A stretch of 64,000 nt of DNA from Bacteriovoracaceae bacterium (GTDB lineage: Bacteria; Bdellovibrionota; Bacteriovoracia; Bacteriovoracales; Bacteriovoracaceae). The first letter of the stretch is position 1; every line of letters starts with the position of its first letter. The stretch lies in NCBI GenBank assembly GCA_018649885.1, contig JABIHA010000035.1, positions 27,200 to 91,199 of the forward strand. Reading direction: 5' to 3'. A program made the position numbers and the translations under genes. Positions 1-8,384 of the stretch are shown here, one piece after another. Below the pieces are notes generated by a model, which worked only from the letters and a program-made list of their open reading frames with translations, did not search any database and was not told the origin of the DNA.

Positions 1-90
1 GACTTGCGGTGAGCTATAACATGTCCACATTTCGGCTTGGGCCAAACCCGAAAACCAGCACAGAAAAAAAGCTAATTTGGTAATGCTCAT
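1..90 (-). CDS. Partial exported protein, N-terminus only
   Basis: An open frame on the minus strand starts with ATG at 90-88 and runs off the left edge after 30 codons. The translation starts MSITKLAFFLCWFSGLAQAE: a Lys, a hydrophobic core, then an Ala-Gln-Ala signal-peptidase I site before Glu. A GAGAG purine stretch lies upstream of the ATG at a usable distance. The mature part visible here is about 11 residues with one Cys, too little to name a family. The signal peptide is clear and the frame is open to the edge, so the gene is probably real. Its function cannot be judged. Confidence 0.6.
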   Translation of the reverse strand, partial: MSITKLAFFLCWFSGLAQAEMWTCYSSPQV

Positions 91-466
91 ATTTTCTCTC
101 TCAAAGATTTGTATTGGTCATAACACATACGCTACAAAAAGTTGCATAGCTAAAAAATCAAGAAATATTTCTTCTATTGTCCTTAAAATGAATGGATATG
201 TGAACGGTAACGCGTTTTTGTACTGGCAATGTGAATCTGGCCTGGAACCTAACATGCTACGCTCTATTGAAAAAAATTCACATCATTTAATTTGTTCTTA
301 AGTACTAAAGTCTCTCACCTTCACAATTCAGTAATCTTTACTCAAAGAAGGCACAAAATCTACTTTTTTGATAAAAGTAGGAAAAGGTGTAAAGCAGGAA
401 GGTCATCTTTAAAAAAATAATTTATTTTCATAGCAGCCTCGGAATTTCGTAGCAAAGGAAAAGGAA
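91..466. other. Intergenic region between divergent genes
   Basis: This 376-bp stretch separates the leftward partial gene from the rightward hydrolase gene. The only long frame here (from a TTG at 77) lacks a ribosome site and overlaps the start of the leftward gene, so I do not call it. A small perfect inverted repeat, CTACTTTT/AAAAGTAG, lies at 360-380. It could be an operator or an RNA hairpin ahead of the hydrolase gene. Nothing else is recognisable. Confidence 0.4.
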
Positions 467-1459
467 GTGAAGTTTTCTCTAATTCTAACAATTCTCTGTT
501 TCAATATATCATCTTCAATTCATGCATCAGAGCTTCTAGCTGAGCTAAATATTATTAAAGAAAGAGCTCCTTTCCCAGGTTATCTCTATCGCCCAAACGA
601 TGAAAAACAACACCCTGCAATTATCTTGCTTCATGGGAGTGAAGGTGGCAATGGAGACTTTTGGTATAGGCCAGGCCAAGCACCTACGCGTGTGGGAGAA
701 AATGCAACTCTACCCTTTATTGCCCGATATTTTGCAACACTTGGATATGTAACATATGCTTTTTGTTACTTTGATTGTGAGCACCACCAAGGCTATGAGA
801 AATACCCACCAAATGAATTAAAAGAAGTGGACTTACTACACACAACATACAAGGCCATAGAATGGTTAAAGTCATCCACTTTTGTCCAAGGAAAAAAACT
901 AGCTCTGTGGGGAGGATCTAGAGGAGCTGAACAGGCCATTTTTCTTGCCTCCCAATTAGCTGAACACAAATCAAAGGGAGTAGACCTAATTATTCCTGAT
1001 ACAGTGATAGCGCTTTCGCCATACCAAGTTGTTGCCCCTTCCTTTACCCTGGAAGCAGCACGAGCATATATTAATGGTACAACCCCACCTATGATGACTT
1101 TTAGTGCTCCCTGGATTTTTGGCAAGGCACACTATCCGGGGAAAACGATTGAAATTGAGCACTACAAAGGTCCACTACTTGTCAGTTATTTCACCGAGGA
1201 TACTGTTTGGGGGCCTGGAGCTGATATTCGATCACTTTTTGGTAGATACCTTGAAAGTGAGTATCGATACATCTCCATAAATAATCAATCTGCCTCAGAG
1301 TCGCTTTTTAATAGCATTGATTTTAAGAAAAATGACCGTTATTTTATTGAATTTGAGGCTTCGGGACATGTTTTCCCTCCACAAGGAATGCCAACAAATT
1401 ACTTTTACAATCAAATGACCGTGAATTTTTTGAAATATTTTTTAGGAGGCACACTATGA
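467..1459 (+). CDS. Exported alpha/beta hydrolase, dienelactone hydrolase/BAAT-like
   Basis: A 330-residue protein starting at GTG 467 behind a purine-rich AAAGGAAAAGGAA ribosome site. The first ~20 residues form a signal peptide ending ...SSIHA. An alpha/beta hydrolase fold follows. HGSEGG (near residue 55) is the oxyanion-loop His-Gly. GGSRG (near residue 149) is the nucleophile elbow with Ser. GADIR (near 257) may supply the acid, and ASGHVF (near 309) supplies the catalytic His. The elbow context LALWGGSRGAE and the late SGHVF resemble the bile-acid-CoA:amino-acid N-acyltransferase/acyl-CoA thioesterase C-terminal domain and dienelactone hydrolases. Substrate unknown; probably a periplasmic or secreted esterase. 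Its stop overlaps the next gene by 4 bp, so the two are translationally coupled. Confidence 0.75.
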   Translation: MKFSLILTILCFNISSSIHASELLAELNIIKERAPFPGYLYRPNDEKQHPAIILLHGSEGGNGDFWYRPGQAPTRVGENATLPFIARYFATLGYVTYAFCYFDCEHHQGYEKYPPNELKEVDLLHTTYKAIEWLKSSTFVQGKKLALWGGSRGAEQAIFLASQLAEHKSKGVDLIIPDTVIALSPYQVVAPSFTLEAARAYINGTTPPMMTFSAPWIFGKAHYPGKTIEIEHYKGPLLVSYFTEDTVWGPGADIRSLFGRYLESEYRYISINNQSASESLFNSIDFKKNDRYFIEFEASGHVFPPQGMPTNYFYNQMTVNFLKYFLGGTL

Positions 1460-1938
1460 ATTCAATTGCTAAAAAAATATATCTTACATTGCTTCTGCTG
1501 AATATTCCATTTCTCTATCTAAGAGTTCACCATTACCTTTTTCCTGACTATAATATCCCTGTACATTTTGAAAGAGAGCGAATCTATATCATGCTTGTTT
1601 CTGGAGTAGCATTATTTCTAATGTTAATATCAATTCTTCTCTATAAACTTAGCTGGAGAGTTAGCAAAAATGTAAATAAAGGAAGTCTCAATTTTGTAGT
1701 TCCAAAAATATTGGTACTTAATTTACTGGGATTTTCATGTTCGCTTTCAATTTTTATTTTTGGAAATATTTGTTTAAATGTTCTTGTTCAATACCATTTC
1801 CTTTCATATATTTTGATGGCGATTTCTTTGATCTTGGCTTTTGTACAATTCCCTCGGAAAAGTAAAATAGATTCGTATTTTGATGAATTTATTTCTGAAC
1901 CTTCTCTTGGCCGGCTTAAAGTACCTGGGACTAATTAA
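1456..1938 (+). CDS. Four-helix integral membrane protein, unknown function
   Basis: A 160-residue protein starting at ATG 1456, overlapping the hydrolase stop (ATGA). GGAGG lies within the last codons of the hydrolase gene. Four hydrophobic helices are visible at about residues 8-25, 44-64, 83-108 and 115-134, with a polar C-terminal tail. I do not recognise a family. Coupling to the exported hydrolase suggests a shared role at the cell envelope, but there is no motif to support a mechanism. Confidence 0.65.
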   Translation: MNSIAKKIYLTLLLLNIPFLYLRVHHYLFPDYNIPVHFERERIYIMLVSGVALFLMLISILLYKLSWRVSKNVNKGSLNFVVPKILVLNLLGFSCSLSIFIFGNICLNVLVQYHFLSYILMAISLILAFVQFPRKSKIDSYFDEFISEPSLGRLKVPGTN

Positions 1939-1961
1939 AAGAGAAAAAGAAAGAGAGTGAC

Positions 1962-2429
1962 TTATTTAAAAGTACAGCCAGTCAAAGTATCAATCACTTT
2001 ACCTTGCCTATTAAAGCCATCTTGATCTCCAAGAATACCATTAAGGCCGTGTTCAAAGCGGTAGAACATTGTACCGTTTCCAGTAAGCTTATTAATATTG
2101 ATCACGATCTTATTGAATCCACCCGGACTACAGCAATAGATTTTTTTATAATTGAGATGAAAGCTCTCTTCGTTGTTAATATAGTTACCCAGCCTTGTGA
2201 GCTTGGCCTCTCGGTGAGACTTCTCAAGACGGTGGTATTCACCCTTGTTATTAAATTTAACAGGAACGTATCTGTGCTTGTCTTTGACAACTATTAGCTT
2301 TCTGCCAAAACCGTCACTTTTGTTGAAATCACAACTGAGAATTTCAGGTTTGTCTGTGAGGTCGTACTTTGCCTCAGCTAGAGTTGGGAGGATTAAGCTC
2401 GCAATTAAACATAGCTTTAAGTTTTTCAT
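1962..2429 (-). CDS. Small exported protein, unknown function
   Basis: A 155-residue protein with a clear signal peptide: MKNLKLCLIASLILPTLAEA, cleavage after AEA before KYD. The mature part is basic and has four Cys (near residues 33, 99, 100 and 152), consistent with disulfides outside the cytoplasm. AGGAGT sits 5-10 bases before the ATG. No family recognised. It is transcribed convergently with the membrane protein gene upstream. Confidence 0.65.
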   Translation of the reverse strand: MKNLKLCLIASLILPTLAEAKYDLTDKPEILSCDFNKSDGFGRKLIVVKDKHRYVPVKFNNKGEYHRLEKSHREAKLTRLGNYINNEESFHLNYKKIYCCSPGGFNKIVININKLTGNGTMFYRFEHGLNGILGDQDGFNRQGKVIDTLTGCTFK

Positions 2430-2496
2430 GACTGACTCCTAGAAGTCGTCAATATAGCATTTTTCTAGATTTTGTAACACGGACTGTGTAGTAATT

Positions 2497-3282
2497 TCAC
2501 TCATTTAACTTTGAGGCGTGGCCTAAGTATCCGACAAGTAGTGAAGGCGTTAGTGAGAAGCTAAACTTTTCATGGAGCTTTCTTTTGACGATGCTAATCA
2601 AGCAAGCCATGGTGAAAAGCCTAGGTCTGATACCAGTCATCTCCACATTTTTGAGCCCAACACTTTTACAAGTATCAGCAAGCTCATCAGGCCGAATAAA
2701 GAGCCTATATATATGCATATTTTTAGGAGTGTTGGGACAAAACCATTCTAATAGTTTTATCGCTACAATATAGCTTAGAGGGTTTCGATTAAAAGTGTGG
2801 AAGAAAAAAGCTCCATTTTTACCAATCACTCGAGTGGCCTCTTTAATGACTACACTAGGGTTTTCCACATGCTCAAGTACATCCATGGCAAAGGCCACAT
2901 CGAATTCTTCGTCATTGAAGGGAAGGTTAGTGGCATTTCCTAGCATGTAATTAACATTTTTAGTGCTGTCATAGGCCCTGGCAGTCTCAAGGCTTGATGG
3001 TGAGAGATCGAGGCCTATAACCTGGTGGCCTAGCTCTGAGAGATAGTTACTGAGAAATCCACCTCCGCAACCAATATCTAAAATTTTGAGTTTTTTATCG
3101 CCAAATTTTTCTTCGAGAGTTTTTCTGACCCATTCATTTTTAAGCTTTGATTCAGACCTTAGAATGGCCACAGGATCATCGTCTGCTTCATACCACTTTT
3201 CGCCGTACTCCTCGTAACAGTCATTGTTGACTTCAAGGACTTGTCTTTTAAAAAATGGCGCGCGCATGGTTTTGGTCAGCAC
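2497..3282 (-). CDS. Class I SAM-dependent methyltransferase, UbiG-like
   Basis: A 261-residue enzyme. Motif I is ILDIGCGGGFLSNYLS (near residues 68-83), followed by the acidic strand end VIGLDLSPSS, motif II-like FDVAFAMDVLEHVENP and a post-motif Asn-Arg pair in FNRNPLSY. The pattern, including a C-terminal HIYRLFIRPDEL element, fits the UbiG family (3-demethylubiquinol/2-polyprenyl-6-hydroxyphenol O-methyltransferase). A quinone role is therefore likely, although related natural-product methyltransferases share it. The GTG start at 3282 has GGGGGA six bases upstream; the alternative ATG five codons later has none. It stands alone, so the substrate is inferred from family resemblance only. 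Confidence 0.72.
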   Translation of the reverse strand: MLTKTMRAPFFKRQVLEVNNDCYEEYGEKWYEADDDPVAILRSESKLKNEWVRKTLEEKFGDKKLKILDIGCGGGFLSNYLSELGHQVIGLDLSPSSLETARAYDSTKNVNYMLGNATNLPFNDEEFDVAFAMDVLEHVENPSVVIKEATRVIGKNGAFFFHTFNRNPLSYIVAIKLLEWFCPNTPKNMHIYRLFIRPDELADTCKSVGLKNVEMTGIRPRLFTMACLISIVKRKLHEKFSFSLTPSLLVGYLGHASKLNE

Positions 3283-3470
3283 TTAATATCCCCCGAGTTC
3301 AGAGCTTTTATGTATAGAATGTGATCAACATCATAAAAATAGACTAGTACAGGAAAGAAATCAAGTATTTCCCTGATAGACTGTCAAATATACACAGTTA
3401 ACTAGCTAAAATTTTAGCAAAGGAGCGGTTTTTTGAGAAAACACTCATGGTTTAAATTTAGAGTACGATA

Positions 3471-3476
3471 TATAAT
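3471..3476 (+). promoter_or_regulatory. Candidate -10 element for the KfrA-like/FliM-like operon
   Basis: A perfect TATAAT lies 38 bases before the ATG at 3514. A -35 box at the usual spacing is poor (TGGTTT at 3448-3453), so this is tentative. The start codon is preceded by a run of seven G (3503-3510 region). Confidence 0.35.
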
Positions 3477-3513
3477 GTAACCACAATCAAGCGTTACGTA
3501 ACAGGGGGGGCTT

Positions 3514-4032
3514 ATGGCAAGAAGAGGAATTGAATACTCCGAGGTTGAAACGGCTTGCAGTCAAATTTGGGAAACCGGTGGCACACCATCGGCCAAAAAA
3601 GTGCGCGAGCATTTGGGGAGAGGCTCTCTTACAACCATTTCAAAATATCTAAATATGTGGAAAAAGAGAAATGATTCGGGCAGTGACCAGGCCCAGTCCA
3701 TAGACCAATTAATAGAAAATTGTAACAGCGTTGATCTTAGGGTTTTGTCTGATTTTGTAGACCGCGAAACTCCTCAAGTGGCCGCTATTTTACTTTCTAA
3801 GTTAGCTGAGTTGCAGTCAGTAGCAGTTCTGAAGAAAATGGATCTGCCTAAGAGAGAAGATGTTCTCAGTCGCATTGAAAACTTGGGCTTTGTCTCTCCT
3901 TCAATATTAAAAATTGTGTTTCAGATACTAGACAGTGAATTGGCCGGATTTTCTCAGGTTAGTGAAGATGCCCACAAGATTGCTTCAAGGGCGAAGAGTT
4001 TGAGAGAGAAATTAAAACAAGGGGGGGAGTAG
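3514..4032 (+). CDS. KfrA-like DNA-binding protein
   Basis: A 172-residue protein. Residues 1-55 match the N-terminal DNA-binding domain of plasmid KfrA proteins: YSEVETACSQI, a G-T-P turn, VREHLGRGSLTTISKYLNMW. KfrA proteins bind DNA through this helix-turn-helix and carry a long coiled coil. Here the remainder is short and helical (residues 65-170), with no long coiled coil and no plasmid partition genes nearby. The start is ATG after a G7 run. The stop shares one base with the GTG of the FliM-like gene, so both are made from one mRNA. The chromosomal setting suggests a regulator or a structural partner of the neighbour rather than a plasmid stability factor. Confidence 0.7.
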   Translation: MARRGIEYSEVETACSQIWETGGTPSAKKVREHLGRGSLTTISKYLNMWKKRNDSGSDQAQSIDQLIENCNSVDLRVLSDFVDRETPQVAAILLSKLAELQSVAVLKKMDLPKREDVLSRIENLGFVSPSILKIVFQILDSELAGFSQVSEDAHKIASRAKSLREKLKQGGE

Positions 4033-4658
4033 TGAGCGTTCATAATTTTGAATACTACAAACAAAAGGGAAAGTCCTTAGATGAAATAAATTTCTATTTG
4101 ATGGATATTAAAGATCTTTCATTAACTGAGCTTATTGAAGAAAGATTTATTAGGCTTTTTAGAGTCAGTATATCAAATCTTTTGAGAAATGTTGTGGATC
4201 TCAAGGTTAGCTCAAAATCAAAAACCTCCCTTGAAGAGTTCAAACAAAATTCTAGTGGCACTCATTTCTATCTCATCGGAAAAAGTGAAGTTCTGAAAGG
4301 ACCCATGATATTTCAATTTGAAACGAGCTTGGGACGAGGGATCATCCACCACCTTCTCGGTGGTGAGAATATTACTTTCAAAGAGTGTGATACTGAATTT
4401 ACTCAAATTGAACTTAGTGTGATGAAAGTTGTTTATGAAAAACTACTAGTAGATTTTAATGAGGCTTGGTCTCCCATCAAAAAATTAGATGTTGGCCACC
4501 TTCGGTTTGAAATTAATTCCAAGTTTATAGGTATCGTCAGTGATGATGAGCCTTGCCTAGAACTGGAAATTGAACTCAATTTTTGTCAAAGCAGCGGTAA
4601 AATGCGAATCCTGATTCCATTTCAAACTCTATATCCTATCAGAGAGCGATTGTTTTAG
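4032..4658 (+). CDS. FliM middle-domain protein without the CheY-binding and SpoA domains
   Basis: A 208-residue protein resembling the middle (CheC-like) domain of the flagellar switch protein FliM. It has LIEERFIRLFRVSISNLLRN (compare FliM HERFARLFRxSLSNMLRR), a FliM-like LLGGE loop where FliM has FGGxG for FliG contact, FTQIELSVMKVVYEKLLVDF, EAWSP, and a closing ILIPFQTLYPIRERLF. FliM continues after this point with a FliN-like SpoA domain and begins with a CheY-binding EIDALL-type peptide. Both are absent here: the stop follows PIRERLF directly and the convergent ATPase gene ends 11 bp later. The GTG start overlaps the preceding stop by one base. It may be a switch-ring modulator, a CheC-like phosphatase relative lacking the phosphatase motif, or a diverged FliM fragment. 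Confidence 0.65.
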   Translation: MSVHNFEYYKQKGKSLDEINFYLMDIKDLSLTELIEERFIRLFRVSISNLLRNVVDLKVSSKSKTSLEEFKQNSSGTHFYLIGKSEVLKGPMIFQFETSLGRGIIHHLLGGENITFKECDTEFTQIELSVMKVVYEKLLVDFNEAWSPIKKLDVGHLRFEINSKFIGIVSDDEPCLELEIELNFCQSSGKMRILIPFQTLYPIRERLF

Positions 4659-4669
4659 TGAAAATGCTT

Positions 4670-7351
4670 TTACTGAGTGACGGTTTGTCGGTCGAGTTTT
4701 TGCATCACTTTTTTGCGAATATAATCACTTCCCCAGATCAGTGGAATTCCAAGCCATGCCAAGGCGTACATAGAGTAGGGCACTCGACCAGTGCCCAGTA
4801 CTCGTTGTAATGGCGGCCAGTAGAGAACGGCCCATGAAAAAACTATTTGAATGATGATTCCAGTGAGCAGAAGTTTATTTTTGAATAGGCCCATATCAAG
4901 GCCTGATTTGTAATGAAACCTTCGACCGATTAAATTGCCAATTTGCATCAGTAAAATTGTTGTCAAGGCCATGCCGGTTGCTGAATGGTATAGTGGGCTG
5001 TCTCCGGTTAAGCGCATTCCCCACTGCCATCCACCTGCTTTTAAGATCATAAAAAAGAGAGTGAAAGACCATAGACCTTCAAGTAAACCTAAGAATAAAT
5101 AGCTATGAACCACCAGCCTTAAACTAAGTAGCCCTTCCTTAGAACTGCGAGGCGGTTTCTTCATCTCACCCGGGTCTGGCGGCTCTTGGCCCAAGGCCAT
5201 TGATGGAATAATATCTGTCCCCAAATCAATTGATAAGATTTGAATGACAGTTAGTGCTAGGGGAATAGGAAAAAGAATATAGAGTAGGTAGGGGAGAATT
5301 TCAGGGCCATTACTGACAAGTACATAGTTAGTAAATTTTTTGATATTGGCAAAAACTGTTCTTCCCTCTTCTATGCCGGCCACAATTGAGGCCAAGTTGT
5401 CATCTAGCAAGATAATTTGGGCCGACTCCCTGGCGACATCGGTTCCATCTTTGCCCATGGCAATACCTACATCGGCTGCTTTTAAGGCCGGAGCATCATT
5501 GACTCCGTCACCGGTCATGGCCACAACCTTATCTAGTATTTTTAGAGCAGAAATAATTTTCATCTTCTGTTCAGGAGTACTCCTGGCAAAAACTCGAACT
5601 CCTGATTTCAGATTTTCAATTAATTGGACTTCACTCATAGTATCAAGTTGATGACCCGTTAGAATAAGTGAATCTCCACAATCAGAATCTAAAATCCCAC
5701 ATTTTTTTGCAACAGCTACCGCTGTATCGGGGTGATCACCAGTAATGAGGATAAAGTCAATTCCAGCAACCTTGGCCTGAGCAATGGATTTCTCAACTCC
5801 ATCACGTAATGGATCTTCAAGGCCCATGAATCCAAGAAAGATTAAATCTTTTTCCATTTGATCTTGATTATTAAAGTCATCTTTAGCGCTGCATTCACGG
5901 TAGGCAAAACTGATAACTCTCATTCCCTGCTTTGCTGTTTCTTTAAGTATTTTATCAAATATTTGATAATCACTTTCACTAAGCTCAGATAACTGTCCTG
6001 CACAATTTTTGTATTTTAGAAGTGGGCGAACATCTTCCCAAGCACCTTTGACAGAAAAATAAGTCTTTCCCCTGATTTTTCCAATTCCAGCAGCTCTTCT
6101 TTTTTCAGTATCAAAAGGAAAAATTTTGATAGAGGGAAAAGGGGCATCCTTTGAGCTTTCTTGAAGACTTTGCCACTTTTTATTTAAGGCCACATCTAAG
6201 GGGTCACCTGTGATTTTTTGTCCACCATCTTGGAGGTGAACATCACAAGACAGTAGTGCCATTTCAAGCACTTCATTTTGATCAATGCCCTCAATACTGT
6301 TTCCACTGTGGTCAAGAATTTGGGCCACTCTTAGTTTGTTTTGAGTTATTGTTCCCGTTTTATCGGTACATATGACCTCAACACTTCCAAGGGCCTCGAC
6401 GGCCTCCATTCCTTTTACTAGAACTTGTCGCTTGGCCATACGTTTAGCACCCATGGCCAAGGCCAGGGTAAATGTGGGAAGTAGCCCTTCTGGTACATTG
6501 GCAACAATAATGCCCATCATAAATACTAAGTTCACCCATAAGGGGCGGCCGGTGAACATGCCATAGATGAAAAAAACAAGTCCCATACTCACTGCAATGG
6601 CCGTTAAAATGCGAACCATGTGTGCTGTTTCTTTTTCAAGAGGTGATGGGGGTCTTGTCATGGTTTGCGATAGCTGAGCAATTTTTCCAAATTCGGTGCG
6701 CAGGCCTGTGGCAAAAACTACTGCTTTACCACTTCCTTTGAGAATACTACAACCTGCAAAGATTATATTATTTGAATCTTGTAGTCGCTTTGAGCAGGGG
6801 GCAGAAATGGCCCTAATAGCAAGAGATTCGCCGGTAAGTGAGGCGTTATTTAAAACCAAATCATTACTCTGTATTATGCGCGCATCGGCTGGTACCCTGA
6901 GACCTTCACTTACTTGCAGGATATCTCCGGGAACGATTTCTTCAACATCGATTTCACTCTCAATACCTTCTCGAATGACATTGACTGTTAGAGGAATAAA
7001 TTTTTCTAAGACCTCCATCATTTGTTCCGCCCGGTATTCTTGAAAAAAGGCGAAAAGAGCATTGAGAATACTAACACCAAATAGGGCGTACCCTAATATA
7101 TCCATGCCCTCATCACTTTTAATTGAATGGGCAAAAAAACAGATTCCTCCTGAAACAAATAATAAGATAGTGAAAAAATTAGTAAATTGTTTAAAAAGAA
7201 CCTTAAGCATCACATATTTATTTTTTACTTTTAATGTATTTTTTCCCACTTCCCTTAGACGTTCGCTGACTTCACCAGAGCTGAGTCCATCCGGTCTGCT
7301 CCCTAAGGACCTGTAGACAAGAGGTATTTGGACTCCTTGAATTTGTTTCAT
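4670..7351 (-). CDS. P-type cation-transporting ATPase, P2 group with Na+/K+-ATPase-like features
   Basis: An 893-residue P-type ATPase with ten predicted membrane helices. Diagnostic motifs in order: TGES in the actuator domain (near 174), VANVPEGLLPTFTLAL in M4, the phosphorylation site CTDKTGTITQNK (near 330), KGAWE in the nucleotide-binding domain, and TGDGVNDAPALKAADVG in the hinge (near 620). The M6 segment reads SIDLGTDIIPSMALG and M4 starts GIIVANVPEGLL. Both are closer to Na+/K+- and H+/K+-ATPases (P2C) than to SERCA, which has VNLVTDGLPATALG at this place. The ion is therefore probably Na+/K+, although Ca2+ cannot be excluded. Its start overlaps the stop of the universal stress gene by 4 bp, so the two form an operon transcribed from 8.2 kb. 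Confidence 0.9.
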   Translation of the reverse strand: MKQIQGVQIPLVYRSLGSRPDGLSSGEVSERLREVGKNTLKVKNKYVMLKVLFKQFTNFFTILLFVSGGICFFAHSIKSDEGMDILGYALFGVSILNALFAFFQEYRAEQMMEVLEKFIPLTVNVIREGIESEIDVEEIVPGDILQVSEGLRVPADARIIQSNDLVLNNASLTGESLAIRAISAPCSKRLQDSNNIIFAGCSILKGSGKAVVFATGLRTEFGKIAQLSQTMTRPPSPLEKETAHMVRILTAIAVSMGLVFFIYGMFTGRPLWVNLVFMMGIIVANVPEGLLPTFTLALAMGAKRMAKRQVLVKGMEAVEALGSVEVICTDKTGTITQNKLRVAQILDHSGNSIEGIDQNEVLEMALLSCDVHLQDGGQKITGDPLDVALNKKWQSLQESSKDAPFPSIKIFPFDTEKRRAAGIGKIRGKTYFSVKGAWEDVRPLLKYKNCAGQLSELSESDYQIFDKILKETAKQGMRVISFAYRECSAKDDFNNQDQMEKDLIFLGFMGLEDPLRDGVEKSIAQAKVAGIDFILITGDHPDTAVAVAKKCGILDSDCGDSLILTGHQLDTMSEVQLIENLKSGVRVFARSTPEQKMKIISALKILDKVVAMTGDGVNDAPALKAADVGIAMGKDGTDVARESAQIILLDDNLASIVAGIEEGRTVFANIKKFTNYVLVSNGPEILPYLLYILFPIPLALTVIQILSIDLGTDIIPSMALGQEPPDPGEMKKPPRSSKEGLLSLRLVVHSYLFLGLLEGLWSFTLFFMILKAGGWQWGMRLTGDSPLYHSATGMALTTILLMQIGNLIGRRFHYKSGLDMGLFKNKLLLTGIIIQIVFSWAVLYWPPLQRVLGTGRVPYSMYALAWLGIPLIWGSDYIRKKVMQKLDRQTVTQ

Positions 7352-8193
7352 TTATCACTCGTATGATATAAGGCCACATCACAATTACTTCGTCTCAAAA
7401 TTTGCTCAAAAAGATTACCGAAAAAAGAATGGCGGTTTAGATAAGAGTCAGGAGCTCCCATGAAAATTAAATCAGAATGCCATTTATTAGCAAAGAGAAT
7501 AACTTCTTTTGATAAGCTATTTGACAGCTGAGCATGAGTTTTTATTTGATGATCCCCTAAATCTAAGGAAGCTTTCATAAAACTAGACACCTCTTCTAAA
7601 TCTTGAAGAGACTTTTTCCTAAAACGTTCGGCCCTTTTAGGTGATAAATTTCGAAAAAAAAGAGAAAATAATTTTTTTATGTGAAGTAATCTCAGCTCAC
7701 TAATGCCAGGGGCAAATCCTTTCAAAATAGAAGATGCTTGTTGCAAGTGCAGGTGATTTTTGGCAGTAGGGATTAAGATATTTTTGGCCACGCCCAGAAG
7801 ACCTGGACGTGTTACACGGAAAATAATTGTGGAAAAGGACTTGTTTTTGATCAACAGCTTTTCAGCAATAGAGCCAGATAAAAAGCCTTTTAAATGACCA
7901 TGAGATCTGGCTCCGGCGATTAAAAAGCATTGAGAATTTTGTGGGAGATGGTTGATAATAGAGCTGCTGACATTGCCTTTAAGAGGAAGAATGCTTACAA
8001 ATGGTTCAAGATTTCGCTGTTCAACTTCATCCACAAGTGCTTTTAGTTTTTCATCAAATTTTGAGCGCGACATTTTCCCGTCTTCTACATAGAGAATGTG
8101 AAGTTCTTTAACACCAATATTTGTGGCCATATTCATAGCATAGCGGGCAACCCAGTCACTGTGGAGTGAGCCATCGTAGGCCAAATAAATCAT
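7348..8193 (-). CDS. Tandem universal stress protein (UspA fold)
   Basis: About 281 residues from ATG 8193. The start is MIYLAYDGSL, the usual first beta strand and Asp of Usp proteins, and AGGAGG lies ten bases upstream. In-frame starts further up (8235, 8202) would place that ribosome site inside the gene or right against the codon. A first Usp domain contains FLIAGARSHGHLKGFLSGSIAEKLL, the G2xG9GS/T-type ATP-binding loop. The second, weaker domain ends with DLIFMGAPDS...SFFGNLFEQIL. It overlaps the downstream P-type ATPase gene by 4 bp. Usp proteins next to ion pumps often act as nucleotide-responsive regulators; that role is inferred here. Confidence 0.82.
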   Translation of the reverse strand: MIYLAYDGSLHSDWVARYAMNMATNIGVKELHILYVEDGKMSRSKFDEKLKALVDEVEQRNLEPFVSILPLKGNVSSSIINHLPQNSQCFLIAGARSHGHLKGFLSGSIAEKLLIKNKSFSTIIFRVTRPGLLGVAKNILIPTAKNHLHLQQASSILKGFAPGISELRLLHIKKLFSLFFRNLSPKRAERFRKKSLQDLEEVSSFMKASLDLGDHQIKTHAQLSNSLSKEVILFANKWHSDLIFMGAPDSYLNRHSFFGNLFEQILRRSNCDVALYHTSDK

Positions 8194-8384
8194 TTGAAAC
8201 ATACCTCCTAAGGTTTGCTCATATTCATTTTTCATCGCTTTGTATGGAGAATTATAACATTTTTGGTATAAGAGAGTTTTAAATTTTGTTAAGGAAATAT
8301 AAGCTGGGCACCATCATCTTTTTTTAGTTGAGTCTAAAACTTTAGTACTTTAGTACTTTAGAAGGAACACTGCAGGGGAGTAAA

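Noticed and set aside
77..301. 74-codon frame on the plus strand
   Set aside because: TTG start without ribosome site, overlaps the start and upstream region of the leftward gene that has a real signal peptide, and no recognisable features.
2004..2442. Several open frames on both strands over the small exported protein gene
   Set aside because: They are shadows of the 155-residue gene at 1962-2429, which has a signal peptide and ribosome site.
4657..4674. Small hairpin between the FliM-like and ATPase genes
   Set aside because: A seven-base stem with one bulge; may contribute to termination but is not convincing alone.
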